Counted from the stretch's first letter, positions 42,678 through 51,935 are shown. The stretch: DNA of 64,000 nt from Leucobacter luti (GCF_004217175.1 NZ_SHKI01000008.1:62001-126000); one strand, 5' to 3'. The notes: generated by a model not told the origin, from the sequence alone. Numbers and translations: made by a program.

Positions 42678-43364
42678 ATGGACCCCACCGCTCGCCGCCG
42701 CCGCACCGTGCTCATCGCCGCCACAGCTGTCGGCCTGATCCTGCTCCTCCTCATCGGCGTCGGGGTCTACGGACTCACCCGCGGCCCCCAGACCACCGAA
42801 CCCGCCCGTCCCGATGGGCCGACGGCAACGAACCCGGCACACGTCCCGGCAGAACCGGAAGCCGTGGTCACCCTCGGTGGGTCGGAAAAGTTCGCAGGCG
42901 CGGTTGCGGAAGCGCTGTTTACCTGGGATACGACCAGTGGGTATGGGCCTGCCGATTACGCGCAGATGCTCGCCGATGTAACCGCCGACACGGAAGCCGA
43001 CGCGGCTGCATCCGATGTCCGTTCCTATCTGCCGACCCAGGAGGCATGGACGCAGCTCCGCACGCATCAGACGCGGCAGTGGCTCACCATCGACACGATC
43101 GAGATCCCTGCCGCGTGGGAGGATGCGGTGGTGCAGGCGGCGCCGGGGCAGATTCCTGACGGTGCGGTCGCGTATACGATCACCGGCACCCGCCACCGCA
43201 CCGGCTACTGGGGCACCGACCCGGTCACGACAACGCACCCGGTCGCGTTCACCGTGTTCCTCACCTGCACACCCGAACGCACCTCCGCACCGGCGCCTGC
43301 CGCTCCAATCACTGAAACGTGCGCGGTGTTGCGGTTGTCGCAGCTCGACAACCCGCTGCGGTGA
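42678..43364 (+). CDS. TcpC/VirB8-like single-pass transfer protein (tentative)
   Basis: A 228-residue protein with a basic N-terminus, one membrane segment (residues 10-32) and an extracytoplasmic domain. The domain has an FAGAVAEALFTWDTTSGYGPADY segment that resembles the NTF2-like fold of TcpC/VirB8 channel proteins. It lies just before a cell-wall hydrolase, and in Gram-positive conjugation systems TcpC-like proteins sit near such hydrolases. The family call is from topology, length and context, with no clear motif. ATG 42678 follows a GGAAGGACACCAGG region. Confidence 0.55.
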   Translation: MDPTARRRRTVLIAATAVGLILLLLIGVGVYGLTRGPQTTEPARPDGPTATNPAHVPAEPEAVVTLGGSEKFAGAVAEALFTWDTTSGYGPADYAQMLADVTADTEADAAASDVRSYLPTQEAWTQLRTHQTRQWLTIDTIEIPAAWEDAVVQAAPGQIPDGAVAYTITGTRHRTGYWGTDPVTTTHPVAFTVFLTCTPERTSAPAPAAPITETCAVLRLSQLDNPLR

Positions 43365-43370
43365 CCGGCC

Positions 43371-44552
43371 ATGCTCAAGAAACTCCTCGCCGCCCTCACC
43401 GTCGCCGCCGTCTGTTTCGGCCCCGCGACCGTGCTCCTGTCCGTCGCTGTCCTCGTCAATCCTGCTGTCGCTGCGTGCGCGCCGGGGTCGTTGATCGTCG
43501 GGCCGATCCCGGACTCGCTCACTGCGACGACGCGCAATGGTGAGACGGTGACGTTGAATCGTCAGCAGCTCACCCACGCTGCGACCGTCATCACGGTTGG
43601 TGGGCAGACGGATGGGGTGGGGCGTCCGGGGGTGGTGATCGCGTTGATGGCGGCGCTCACGGAGTCGCACCTGCGGATGCTCGCCAACACCGGCACCTAC
43701 CCAGAATCCGCGAACTACCCCAACGACGGGGATGCGTCCGATCACGACTCTCTCGGTCTGTTTCAGATGCGCCCGCAAGCAGGGTGGGGCTCTGTCGCGG
43801 AACTCATGGACCCGAACTATCAAGCCCGCGCCTTCTACGGCGGACCCACCGGACCCAACTACCCCTCACCGCGCGGGCTGCTCGACATTCCGGGGTGGCA
43901 GCAGCTCGACCCAGGCGAAGCGGCGCAGGCCGTTGAGGTGTCGGCGTTCCCGGACCGGTATCAGAACTATCAGCCCGTCGCCGAAGCGATCCTCACCGCA
44001 CTCACCCGCCCCGCGCCATCAACCGGCGGCGGTGGAGGCGGTGAGGTGGTGGTGCCGGAGACCACCAGGGTCGTGTTCCCGTTGCCGGAGGGCTCCTGGG
44101 TGCGGACCAGCCCGTTCGGGTGGCGCACCGACCCGATCACCTTCGAGACCGCGTTCCACTCGGGCAGCGACTTCGCCGCGCCTGACGGCACCCCGATCTA
44201 CGCTGTCGCCGATGGGATCGTCACCCAAGCCGGATACACCGGCTCCTGGGGTGGGCTCATCATCGTGGAGCACACCGTCGGCGGAGAGCGGGTCGCGTCC
44301 TATTACGCGCATATGTGGGAGCACGGCATCCACGTCACCGAAGGCATGACCGTCACCGCCGGGCAACACATCGGCGATGTCGGCTCCTCCGGAAAATCCA
44401 CCGGGCCCCACCTCCACCTCGAAATCCGGCCCGGAGGTCAAGGGCAGCCCGCGATCGACTCCGACCAATGGCTCACCGACCACGACGCCGAAGGCATCAC
44501 CGGCGGCAACACCTCCCGTGCATCCTGCACCCTGAACGGAGGTGGGCGCTGA
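43371..44552 (+). CDS. Cell-wall hydrolase with transglycosylase-like and M23 peptidase domains
   Basis: A 393-residue exported protein. The N-terminus is a signal peptide or anchor (residues 1-35). Residues 85-200 read like a lytic transglycosylase (ALTESHLRMLAN ... DSLGLFQMRPQAGWG), with the catalytic-type Glu in TESH. After a Gly-rich linker comes an M23 domain (about 245-370): HSGSDFAAPDGTPI and GPHLHLEI, giving the zinc ligands. It would open peptidoglycan for the transfer channel. Its TGA overlaps the start of the DUF6112 gene. Confidence 0.9.
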   Translation: MLKKLLAALTVAAVCFGPATVLLSVAVLVNPAVAACAPGSLIVGPIPDSLTATTRNGETVTLNRQQLTHAATVITVGGQTDGVGRPGVVIALMAALTESHLRMLANTGTYPESANYPNDGDASDHDSLGLFQMRPQAGWGSVAELMDPNYQARAFYGGPTGPNYPSPRGLLDIPGWQQLDPGEAAQAVEVSAFPDRYQNYQPVAEAILTALTRPAPSTGGGGGGEVVVPETTRVVFPLPEGSWVRTSPFGWRTDPITFETAFHSGSDFAAPDGTPIYAVADGIVTQAGYTGSWGGLIIVEHTVGGERVASYYAHMWEHGIHVTEGMTVTAGQHIGDVGSSGKSTGPHLHLEIRPGGQGQPAIDSDQWLTDHDAEGITGGNTSRASCTLNGGGR

Positions 44553-44818
44553 TGGACGTGTTCCCTGACTTCGGCGGCGTCGGCGCAGCCGACGACCTCC
44601 GCACGGTGATCGGTGCGCTACTGATGTTCGTACTCATCATCGCCGTACTGATGCTGATTATCTCCGCGATCATCTGGGCCATCTCATCTTCGACCGGTAA
44701 CCCGCACACCGCCACAAAAGCCCGGCTCGGGGTCTGGGTGGCACTCGGCACGGCAGCCCTCGCCGGAGCCGGTGTCGCCTGGGTCAACTTCCTCCTGGGC
44801 GTCGGCGACCGCTTGTAG
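44552..44818 (+). CDS. DUF6112 family small membrane protein, first copy
   Basis: An 88-residue protein with two hydrophobic helices (about 22-46 and 60-84) separated by a polar SSSTGNPHTATKARLG loop. It belongs to the small membrane proteins (DUF6112) of actinobacterial transfer loci, possibly a pilin-like or VirB2-like subunit by size and topology. A second copy is at 46319, with the same N(P)H-x-A-x(2)-(K)-x-G-V loop. They are now separated by an inverted orphan gene. Start overlaps the preceding stop. Confidence 0.75.
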   Translation: MDVFPDFGGVGAADDLRTVIGALLMFVLIIAVLMLIISAIIWAISSSTGNPHTATKARLGVWVALGTAALAGAGVAWVNFLLGVGDRL

Positions 44819-44856
44819 GCGTGTCGGTGACAGGAGGTTGCGAGGTACCAGTCTTC

Positions 44857-46215
44857 CTAGAACGGGAGTGCGGGCGAGGATGCATCTGAAGCGGTCTGTG
44901 CTCGTTCGTCTTCGGTGTCGTTCTGCCACTCAGTTTTGATCGCGATGATGAGTTCACGGTCGGAGCCCAGTTTTGCCATTGCCTTCTTGAACGCCTGAGA
45001 ACGCGTGCTTGCTGTTCCGATGAATCCGCGTGAGATGAGCTGGGTGAAGGCCCCTCGCCCGAGGTACTTGGTGTTGTTGTAGGTCACTCGGAAGCCAGAT
45101 CGTGGGCCGGCTTTGAACGTCGAATCAGTCATGGCGAGCCGCATCCAGTCAGCGGAGACATACATGCCTTTGAGCGTCTTCCCGTCGAGTTTTCGACCAG
45201 CGTCTCCGCGCACGAACTTGAACCAAAATGGGGTATCGAAAGCTCGCCAGTCGATGGTCTTCCTCGGGACTTCACGGCCTTTCGGCATGAGATTGAGTTG
45301 TTTCTCTATCTCGTTCTTACGTCGATAAACCCACTCGTAGCTGCCGCTCCCGTCGCCGCTGTCAGCTCGTTCCAGTCTCTTGTATTGAACGAAGGTGAAA
45401 GCGTCGTGAACCTGATCCCAGTAGAGAAGGTCGACACCAAGCTCTTCCTCTATGGGTTTCTTGTTGACAGACATGACGAGGAGCTTCCGTTGGCCGCTGC
45501 GATCCTCGAACACGGCGAGGCTGGCCGCCCGTTGATCGGCGATCAGCTTGCCATCGAAACGTTGAAGATCGAGCGGCAGAAGCTCCTCCTCCATATCTCG
45601 CTCATACCCAGCGTTTAGCACGGTATCGAGAAGTGTCTCTTTTTCCTCGACGCTGGGCGGCTCGCTGAAAGCATCCGCGGGCAACGGAATCTCAGCAATC
45701 TGCGAAGCCAGCAAGACCGCATCACGCGCTTCAACTCTCGATTGCTGCACCTCGTCATCGAAGGTGCGCGGCGATCTGAATACGGAATCCAGCCACGGTC
45801 CGACCGTTGGGTCAACCTGTCTGAGATGTTCGAGGAGAGCTCTTGCTGTAGGACTATCGAGTCGACGTGCGTAGAAGCGCTGCGGCATTGACGGCATCGA
45901 GACTGCCTGTTCTCTCAGTTCTCCGAACTCAAGAGGCGCGAGCAGACGAAGGATCGGCGACAAGGTCGCGCGTAGCGTTCCGCTCGCAATGCCGGCGACG
46001 CCGCGCGTGACAGCCAACCCGATCAGATAGTCCCCGGTGCCGAGTTCTTCATCTCCTTCGCGCACGATGGCGCAGAGGGAACCGAAGGTCGGGGTGGATT
46101 CTTTGTCGAACGCTTCGCTGATTTTCTCGACGCTCAGATAGCTGATCCGGTTCGCGCCCTTCGCGTGGACGACGTACATCACTAAAGGCGGCATCGTCTC
46201 GGTGCGTCCGGTCAT
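44857..46215 (-). CDS. Orphan protein with PD-(D/E)xK-like motif, cargo inserted in the transfer operon
   Basis: A 452-residue soluble protein I do not recognise. It is the only minus-strand gene between 37484 and 61995. The central part has a predicted beta-rich core (LAVFEDRSGQRKLLVMSVNKK) followed by VDLLYWDQVHDAFTFVQYKRLE. The spacing of Asp and Q-x-K resembles the PD-(D/E)xK nuclease fold, including the VQ-x-KR form seen in restriction-like enzymes. The C-terminal part has FWFKFVRGDAGRKLDG and TYNNTKYLGRGAF. Codon use looks less GC-rich than the transfer genes. A single-gene defence or nuclease role is a reasonable guess, not shown. Confidence 0.75.
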   Translation of the reverse strand: MTGRTETMPPLVMYVVHAKGANRISYLSVEKISEAFDKESTPTFGSLCAIVREGDEELGTGDYLIGLAVTRGVAGIASGTLRATLSPILRLLAPLEFGELREQAVSMPSMPQRFYARRLDSPTARALLEHLRQVDPTVGPWLDSVFRSPRTFDDEVQQSRVEARDAVLLASQIAEIPLPADAFSEPPSVEEKETLLDTVLNAGYERDMEEELLPLDLQRFDGKLIADQRAASLAVFEDRSGQRKLLVMSVNKKPIEEELGVDLLYWDQVHDAFTFVQYKRLERADSGDGSGSYEWVYRRKNEIEKQLNLMPKGREVPRKTIDWRAFDTPFWFKFVRGDAGRKLDGKTLKGMYVSADWMRLAMTDSTFKAGPRSGFRVTYNNTKYLGRGAFTQLISRGFIGTASTRSQAFKKAMAKLGSDRELIIAIKTEWQNDTEDERAQTASDASSPALPF

Positions 46216-46259
46216 CTCCTCATTTTAGGTGAGCTCCCAGATGCGCGATGGGGGCGCGG

Positions 46260-46276
46260 GTGCACCTGGCTGGCAA
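46260..46276 (+). repeat. ICE intergenic motif, copy 6 (GTGCACCTGGCTGGCAA)
   Basis: It lies 42 nt before the GTG of the second DUF6112 gene and 44 nt upstream (outside) of the orphan gene start, so the orphan gene's insertion lies to its left. Confidence 0.65.
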
Positions 46277-46318
46277 GTTCGCCATTCCCTGGCGTTTGTG
46301 AGCTGAAGGAGCATCCCT

Positions 46319-46588
46319 GTGATTGATATTGACCCGAACGGTACCGGGCTTCCCGGTATCGAGCAGTTGCGCATCATCGTCGGCGCGGTGATGACCGTCG
46401 GCCTGATCCTCTCCGTCCTCGCCCTGATCGTCTCCGCGATCGTATGGGGCTTCGGCGCGAACAGCAGCAACCCGCATCTCGCTTCGCGCGGGAAGGTCGG
46501 CGTGCTCGTGTCCTGCGGCGCGGCGATCATCTGCGGCGCGTCGGTGACGCTCATCAACTTCTTCTGGGGCGTCGGCCAAGCCGTCTAA
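46319..46588 (+). CDS. DUF6112 family small membrane protein, second copy
   Basis: An 89-residue protein similar in plan to the one at 44552: N-terminal GIEQLRIIVGAVMTVGLIL helix, NSSNPHLASRGKVGVLV loop and a C-terminal helix ending VTLINFFWGVGQ. The pair (VNFLLGVG versus INFFWGVG endings) shows they are paralogues. GTG start with CTGAAGGAG upstream. It lies 30 nt before the TrbL-like gene, with which it is surely cotranscribed. A pilin/VirB2-like role is an inference from size and topology. Confidence 0.78.
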   Translation: MIDIDPNGTGLPGIEQLRIIVGAVMTVGLILSVLALIVSAIVWGFGANSSNPHLASRGKVGVLVSCGAAIICGASVTLINFFWGVGQAV

Positions 46589-46618
46589 CCCCACCACGGA
46601 CGAGGGAAGGAGGATGCG

Positions 46619-48007
46619 GTGAGTGTGTGTGATGTGCCGGTGATCTCGGCCGTATGCGACACCGTCGGGCAAGGAGCAGCGACGTTGATCGCGGCCCCGT
46701 TCGACTGGCTCGCCCAGGCAATGGGCGGGGCGGCGGCGTGGCTGTTCGAGGCGGTCTGGACGGTATTCGACACCACTACCCTCGTCGACGTCACCGACGA
46801 AGGCTACGTCGGAGTCTACAACATCCTCTTCGGGGTCGCAGTGTTCGTGGTGCTGATCTTCTTCTGCCTGCAACTGATCACCGGCCTCGTCCACCGCGAC
46901 CCCACCGCCCTCACCCGCGCCGCCCTGGGAGCTGCGAAAAGCATCCTCGGCTCGTTCGTCGCGATCGGTCTCACGGGGCTGTTGTTGGAGATCACGGATC
47001 AGCTCGCGGTCGGGATCGTGCAGGCCACGGGGAACACGATGGAATCTATCGGCGACCGCATCACCCTCCTCGCGGCAGGGTTCGCGGGGATCAACATCGC
47101 CGCCCCCGGTGTCGGGGCGATCGTCACGATCTTCCTCGCAGGACTCGCCATCAGTGCGGCTGCGATCGTGTGGTTCTCCCTCCTGATCCGCAAAGCCCTC
47201 CTCCTGGTCGCGATCGTATTCGCCCCGATCGCTCTCGCGGGGTTCTCGTGGGATGCGACCAAGGGGTGGTTCGGGAAATGGGCGACGTTCGTGATCGCGT
47301 TGATCTTGTCGAAGCTCGTGCTGGTGGTGATCTTCCTCGTCGCGATCACCCAAGTGTCTGCGCCGATTGAGCTTGATCTGGCGTCGATCAGTGATCCCAT
47401 CGCAGGTGTGGTGTTGATGTTCATCGCTGCGTTCGCCCCATACATGACGTACAAGTTCGTCACGTTCATCGGCTTCGATATGTATCACTCGATGAGCGCC
47501 GAACAAGAAGCCAAATCCGCCCTCAACCGCCCCATCCCCGTCCCGTCAGCACCGAAGGCGGACGGGACGAAGAAGGTACTCGACGGCGCCGACAACGGCG
47601 GTGGTGCGGCACCACCCAGTGAAGGCACCCCACCCGCAACGACGGCCACTCCCGCTACAGGAGGGGGCGCAGCGGGTGGTTCTGGTGCCGCAGCTGGTGC
47701 GGGGGCTGGGAGTGCGGGCGGCGGTGCTGGCGCAGCTGGTGCCGGGGCCGGCGGGGCTGCTGCTGCGGGGCCTGCGGCGGCGGTCGTTGTCGGGGCTCAG
47801 GTGGTCGGTGCGGCAGCGACCGCGGGGCCGAAGCTCGGTGGCAAGGTCGGCGGTGCTGCGGAAGGGCACGCGGCCGGGGCCGGTGAGACCGTGCAACCCG
47901 CACCACCACCTGCGCCGAATCACACACCGACCGCACCACCGGCACGACCTACACCCTCGACGCCGCCGCCTGTGCCGTCACCGAAGCCGTCTGCCGGGAA
48001 GGAATAA
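46619..48007 (+). CDS. TrbL/VirB6-like conjugal transfer membrane protein
   Basis: A 462-residue protein. Residues 60-300 have about six membrane helices, including a WFSLLIRKALLLVAIVFAPIALAG stretch typical of TrbL/VirB6 (cited by LLIRKALLLVAIVFAPIALA). Residues 330-462 are a low-complexity Ala/Gly/Pro tail, probably a flexible cytoplasmic or surface arm. It would form part of the inner-membrane channel of the type IV-like transfer system. GTG start, GAAGGAGG ribosome site. The next gene starts 4 nt after its stop. Confidence 0.87.
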   Translation: MSVCDVPVISAVCDTVGQGAATLIAAPFDWLAQAMGGAAAWLFEAVWTVFDTTTLVDVTDEGYVGVYNILFGVAVFVVLIFFCLQLITGLVHRDPTALTRAALGAAKSILGSFVAIGLTGLLLEITDQLAVGIVQATGNTMESIGDRITLLAAGFAGINIAAPGVGAIVTIFLAGLAISAAAIVWFSLLIRKALLLVAIVFAPIALAGFSWDATKGWFGKWATFVIALILSKLVLVVIFLVAITQVSAPIELDLASISDPIAGVVLMFIAAFAPYMTYKFVTFIGFDMYHSMSAEQEAKSALNRPIPVPSAPKADGTKKVLDGADNGGGAAPPSEGTPPATTATPATGGGAAGGSGAAAGAGAGSAGGGAGAAGAGAGGAAAAGPAAAVVVGAQVVGAAATAGPKLGGKVGGAAEGHAAGAGETVQPAPPPAPNHTPTAPPARPTPSTPPPVPSPKPSAGKE

Positions 48008-48010
48008 TCG

Positions 48011-49480
48011 ATGTCGACTCAGCAGAACACGAGCAGTGCAGGGTTTGGGCTGCGGGCGGTGCAGTTCTCCCGCCTCACCCGCCGCGGCATCCTCCTCGGC
48101 CTCTCCCTCCCGCAACTCATCGCCCTCGCCACAGGCGTCCTCTCCATCGTCGGCGCCCTCTACGCCGGCGGCGGGATACTGCTGGCCTGGACCGCACCCA
48201 TCTGGCTCCTCTCCGCCGTCCTCGCCTGGACCCCGGTCGGGGGCCGGAAACTCATCGAATGGGTGCCCGTCACCTTCCGGTGGGTTGCCCGCACGCAGGC
48301 ACGGCAGACGGTGTTCCGGCGGCGGGTCGTGAAACCGCGTCCTGCGGGGACGCTCGCTCTTCCAGGTGATGCGGCGTCGCTTCGGGAGTGGGAGGACCCG
48401 GAGACCGGGGCGGCGATGATCCACGACCCCCATCACCAGACCCTCACCGCGATCGTCGGCGTCTCACATCCCGCGTTCGTGCTCCTCGACCCCGGAGAGC
48501 AGGAACGCCGCGTCGCCACCTGGGGGCGCGTGCTCGCCACCACCTGCCGGTCCGGGCGGATCGCCCGCCTGCAAGTGTGCGAACGCACCCTCCCCGATGG
48601 GGGTTCCGGGCTGGTCGAATGGTGGCAACGCCACGGCACCGATGACGGTTCCTGGACCTCCACCGTGTACCGGGAACTCATCGACCGTGCCGGTCCCGCC
48701 GGGGAACGCCACGCCACCACCATCAGCCTTGCCCTCGACCTCAAAGCCTCAGCCCGACAGGTACGCACCAACGGCGGCGGAATCAAAGGTGCCGCCGCCG
48801 TCCTTCGCCAAGAGATGACAACGCTCGTGACCGCGTTTCGGGCGGCGGAGCTCACGATCACCGGGTGGCTCACCCCCGCTCAGGTCGCGGTGATCCTCCG
48901 CTCCGCCTACGACCCCGCTACCGCGGCGATCCTCGAACGGAACACCGACATCGGGCGTTCCCTTGCGACTGCGGGGCCGGTCGCGGTCACCGAGTCGTGG
49001 GATCGCCTGCGGTCGGATTCCGCGCACCATGCGGTGCTGTGGGTGTCGGAGTGGCCGAGGTCGCAGGTGTATCCGGGGTTTCTCGCCCCGGTGTTGTTGT
49101 CGTCGGGGATTCAACGTTCGTTCTCGCTGGTGTGCACGCCGATCCGGTCGGATCAAGCAGCCCGTGACATCAGGAAGAAGAAGACCGAACTGATCTCAGA
49201 TGCGGCGCAGCGGCAGAAAATGGGGCAGATCGAAGACGCCTCTCAAACCGCCGAATACGGTGATGTCCTCCAACAAGAAGCCGACCTCACCGCCGGCCAC
49301 GGTGTGCTCCGCTACACCGGCCTCATCAGCGTCAGCGCGCCGTCCCCGGAAGAACTCGACACCGCGGTCGCGGCGATCGAACAGGCCGCGATCCAAGCGT
49401 CTTGTGAGACCCGCCGTCTTGTTGGGCAGCAGGCGCAAGCCTTCACGGTCGCAGCGTTGCCGCTGTGCCGCACCGTCTGA
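48011..49480 (+). CDS. SCO6880/PrgI-like transfer protein
   Basis: A 489-residue protein of the SCO6880 type. Two membrane helices lie at about residues 28-75 (PrgI-like), followed by a soluble part that resembles the N-terminal region of VirB4/TraE ATPases (FSRLTRRGILLG, a GATA-like LQVCERTLPDGGSGLVEWW) but has no Walker A. With the next ATPase (50276) it makes up a split VirB4. Members are common in actinobacterial mobile elements. It is preceded by the TrbL gene with only 3 nt between them. Confidence 0.82.
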   Translation: MSTQQNTSSAGFGLRAVQFSRLTRRGILLGLSLPQLIALATGVLSIVGALYAGGGILLAWTAPIWLLSAVLAWTPVGGRKLIEWVPVTFRWVARTQARQTVFRRRVVKPRPAGTLALPGDAASLREWEDPETGAAMIHDPHHQTLTAIVGVSHPAFVLLDPGEQERRVATWGRVLATTCRSGRIARLQVCERTLPDGGSGLVEWWQRHGTDDGSWTSTVYRELIDRAGPAGERHATTISLALDLKASARQVRTNGGGIKGAAAVLRQEMTTLVTAFRAAELTITGWLTPAQVAVILRSAYDPATAAILERNTDIGRSLATAGPVAVTESWDRLRSDSAHHAVLWVSEWPRSQVYPGFLAPVLLSSGIQRSFSLVCTPIRSDQAARDIRKKKTELISDAAQRQKMGQIEDASQTAEYGDVLQQEADLTAGHGVLRYTGLISVSAPSPEELDTAVAAIEQAAIQASCETRRLVGQQAQAFTVAALPLCRTV

Positions 49481-49499
49481 GAGCAAGTAGGAGCCCGTC

Positions 49500-50279
49500 A
49501 TGCCGACCTTCCAGAACCCGACCGCCGACGCCGCGGAAGCGTCCGAAGCGCTCCGCGGCCTCGCACATGCGACCCGTACGTTTGAGAACCCCGCCGACAC
49601 CTACACTGTGCTCGGTGATCTCCTTGCCGGGGTGCGATCCCTCCGGCAAGTGCTCGACCAGCTCGCCACCGCCCACTCCACGAACCAAGTGCGCGCTTAT
49701 GACGACGCCGGGAACCAAGGTGTCGGCGCAAGTCACGCTTTCACCGCGGCCGCCGAACTGCGGCAGGCCGCGGCGTTGCTCGATGGGGTGCACGACCAGG
49801 TGGATGCCGCCATGGGCGCCTCGGGGCGTATCGCATGGCGCCCCGCCCCTTCAGACTCTGTCCCTGCCCGGCGGGTGGGGATCGTGTTCCTGCAAGGACA
49901 GGACGCCGACGAGGTGCTGGCCATCATCGACCGTGACGGCACTGATGCGGCGATCGAGCACCTGGCCGGGTTCGACATGGGCGAAGAGACCACACAGGCG
50001 GCGCTCGTCAACGGATACGTCTACGACACCATCCCCGCCGGCCCGCTCGACCGCACCACCACCGCAGGCATCTACACGCTGACGTACAACCATGACCACG
50101 GGCACGTCTCCCTCCTCCGCACGCACCCGGAGACACGAGAACCGGATGCCGGAGCTCCGGCGACGCGGACTGCGCCGAGCCATCCACAGCCACGCCGCCA
50201 AGCGCCCGTGGTCGAAGACGAGGATGACTGGTTCGCACCGTCGCAGTCCTCCTCGGTGTCTCGGGGGCGAGCGCTGTGA
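49500..50279 (+). CDS. Hypothetical transfer-locus protein
   Basis: A 259-residue soluble protein, not recognised. The N-terminal 110 residues are helical, including LRQVLDQLATAHSTNQVRAYDDAG, and might pack as a four-helix bundle. The middle has an alpha-beta look (RVGIVFLQGQDADEVLAIIDRDGTDAAIEHLAGFDMG). The tail is disordered. It lies between SCO6880 and VirB4 genes and overlaps the latter by ATGA-like 4 nt, so it should be a coupling or accessory component of that machinery. Confidence 0.7.
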   Translation: MPTFQNPTADAAEASEALRGLAHATRTFENPADTYTVLGDLLAGVRSLRQVLDQLATAHSTNQVRAYDDAGNQGVGASHAFTAAAELRQAAALLDGVHDQVDAAMGASGRIAWRPAPSDSVPARRVGIVFLQGQDADEVLAIIDRDGTDAAIEHLAGFDMGEETTQAALVNGYVYDTIPAGPLDRTTTAGIYTLTYNHDHGHVSLLRTHPETREPDAGAPATRTAPSHPQPRRQAPVVEDEDDWFAPSQSSSVSRGRAL

Positions 50280-51754
50280 CCGATCGGCAGAAGCTCCATA
50301 CCGCGGCGTTGGTCGAACCGGCCGGGGAACGCCGCCGGCAGCGGAAAGCACGCAAGCACGCGGCCACGAAGATCGAGACCAACGCACGCCGCACTGAGCA
50401 GTCGGCAGAGCGTGAACGGGTGGCCGCTGAGCGTGCCGAACGCCGAAACACCACCTACCTGCCCGCCGCAGGCGAACCAGGGGCAGCGGCGTTACGGACG
50501 CCGGGCAGGTTGCGATTGCCGCGGCATCAGGACACGTCCGCGACGCTCGCGGGCGCCTACCCGTTCCTCGCCGAAGGTGGCCTCGGTGCTGACGGCGTGT
50601 TCATCGGCCAGGACCTGTACTCGGGTGGCTCGTTCGTCTACGATCCCTGGACTCTGTACGCCCGCGGGGTCATCACCGCACCCAACATTGTCCTCGCTGG
50701 CATCGTCGGGTCCGGTAAATCCTCACTCGCGAAATCGCTCTATGCGCGGTCGATCCCGTTTGGTCGCCGTGTGTATGTGCCCGGCGATCCGAAGGGTGAG
50801 CATACGGCGGTGGCGGAGGCTGTTGGTGGGCGAGCGATCGTGCTCGGGCATGGGCTTCGCAACCGGCTCAACCCGCTCGATGAGGGCCACCGCCCGTCCG
50901 GGGTGAGCGATGCGGAATGGGCGGCGCAAGTCGCGTCCCGCCGCCGGGAACTCATCGGCGCGCTCGCAGAAACCGTGCTGGATCGGGTGCTGTCGCCGTT
51001 GGAGCACACCGCGATCGACCTCGCTCTCCAAGACAGCGTCCGCACCGCTGACGTGCCGATCCTGCCTATGGTGGTCGACCGCATCCTGAGCCCCGATCCT
51101 GCGACCGACACGGATGGCCGGCTGGCAGAAGACGGCAGGCTCGTCGGCCACGCCCTCCGCCGCCTCGTGGCGGGCGATCTTGCCGGATTGTTCGATGGGC
51201 CATCGACGGTCAGGTTCGACCCATCGCTCCCGATGGTGAGCTTGGACCTGTCCCGCGTCGCGGAGAACTCGACGCTGATCTCCGTGCTGATGACCTGCTC
51301 CAGCGCGTGGATGGAGTCGGCGTTGATGGACCCGAACGGCGGGCACCGGTGGGTGATCTACGACGAAGCCTGGCGACTCATGGCCTACCCAGCTCTCCTG
51401 CGCCGTATGGACGCGCAATGGCGGCTCGCCAGGCATTACGGGATCGCGAACATGCTGATCTTCCACAAACTCACCGACCTCGACAACGTCGGCGACCAAG
51501 GCTCCGCGATGCGCGCCCTCGCCAACAGCCTGTTGGCGAATGCGGAGACCAGGATCATCTACCGGCAAGAACCCGACCAGCTCGGAGCCACCGCCGCAGC
51601 CCTCGGACTCACCGGCACCGAACAGAAACTCCTCCCAGGACTCGGCACCGGGCAAGGACTCTGGCGCATCAAAGAACGCTCCTTCGTCGTCCAGCACCAA
51701 CTTCACCCGGCCGAGCTCGCCGCGTTCGACACCACCGCGAGGATGAAGGGCTAA
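50276..51754 (+). CDS. VirB4-like transfer ATPase
   Basis: A 492-residue ATPase: basic, coiled N-terminal 60 residues, Walker A GIVGSGKSS (about 142-150) and Walker B VIYDEAWRLM (about 360), followed by a NLLANAETRIIYRQ region and a C-terminal GTGQGLWRIKERSFVVQ strand. This is the C-terminal ATPase half of VirB4/TraC, with the N-terminal half likely supplied by the SCO6880 protein. It powers assembly of the transfer channel. It begins inside the previous gene (4-nt overlap). Confidence 0.9.
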   Translation: MTDRQKLHTAALVEPAGERRRQRKARKHAATKIETNARRTEQSAERERVAAERAERRNTTYLPAAGEPGAAALRTPGRLRLPRHQDTSATLAGAYPFLAEGGLGADGVFIGQDLYSGGSFVYDPWTLYARGVITAPNIVLAGIVGSGKSSLAKSLYARSIPFGRRVYVPGDPKGEHTAVAEAVGGRAIVLGHGLRNRLNPLDEGHRPSGVSDAEWAAQVASRRRELIGALAETVLDRVLSPLEHTAIDLALQDSVRTADVPILPMVVDRILSPDPATDTDGRLAEDGRLVGHALRRLVAGDLAGLFDGPSTVRFDPSLPMVSLDLSRVAENSTLISVLMTCSSAWMESALMDPNGGHRWVIYDEAWRLMAYPALLRRMDAQWRLARHYGIANMLIFHKLTDLDNVGDQGSAMRALANSLLANAETRIIYRQEPDQLGATAAALGLTGTEQKLLPGLGTGQGLWRIKERSFVVQHQLHPAELAAFDTTARMKG

Positions 51755-51762
51755 ATGCTCAG

Positions 51763-51779
51763 GTTCAGGATTTCTGAAC
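51763..51779 (+). terminator. Small stem-loop after the VirB4 gene
   Basis: GTTCAG-GATTT-CTGAAC, 9 nt after the VirB4 stop. It is followed by TCTGATTCC, so it is a weak terminator candidate closing the transfer-channel transcript. The rest of 51780-51935 has a TCGCACCT sequence at 51888-51895 that may be a poor motif copy, and no gene. Confidence 0.4.
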
Positions 51780-51935
51780 TCTGATTCCGCGTGATTCTGC
51801 GGGTTTTGGCCGATCTGTGGGGTGTTGTGAGGGTGCAAGTTCCCGCGCCCACCGATCCTCTCGTAATGACTGTTTCGGCGTGCCGGTTCGCACCTATCCC
51901 TCGATTGACACGCCATGACCGAGGGAGCAGCACTG

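Noticed and set aside
46220..47506. A 428-codon minus-strand frame upstream of the orphan gene
   Set aside because: It lies opposite DUF6112 and TrbL genes, with a strongly Asp/Arg/His-biased composition and no recognisable fold.
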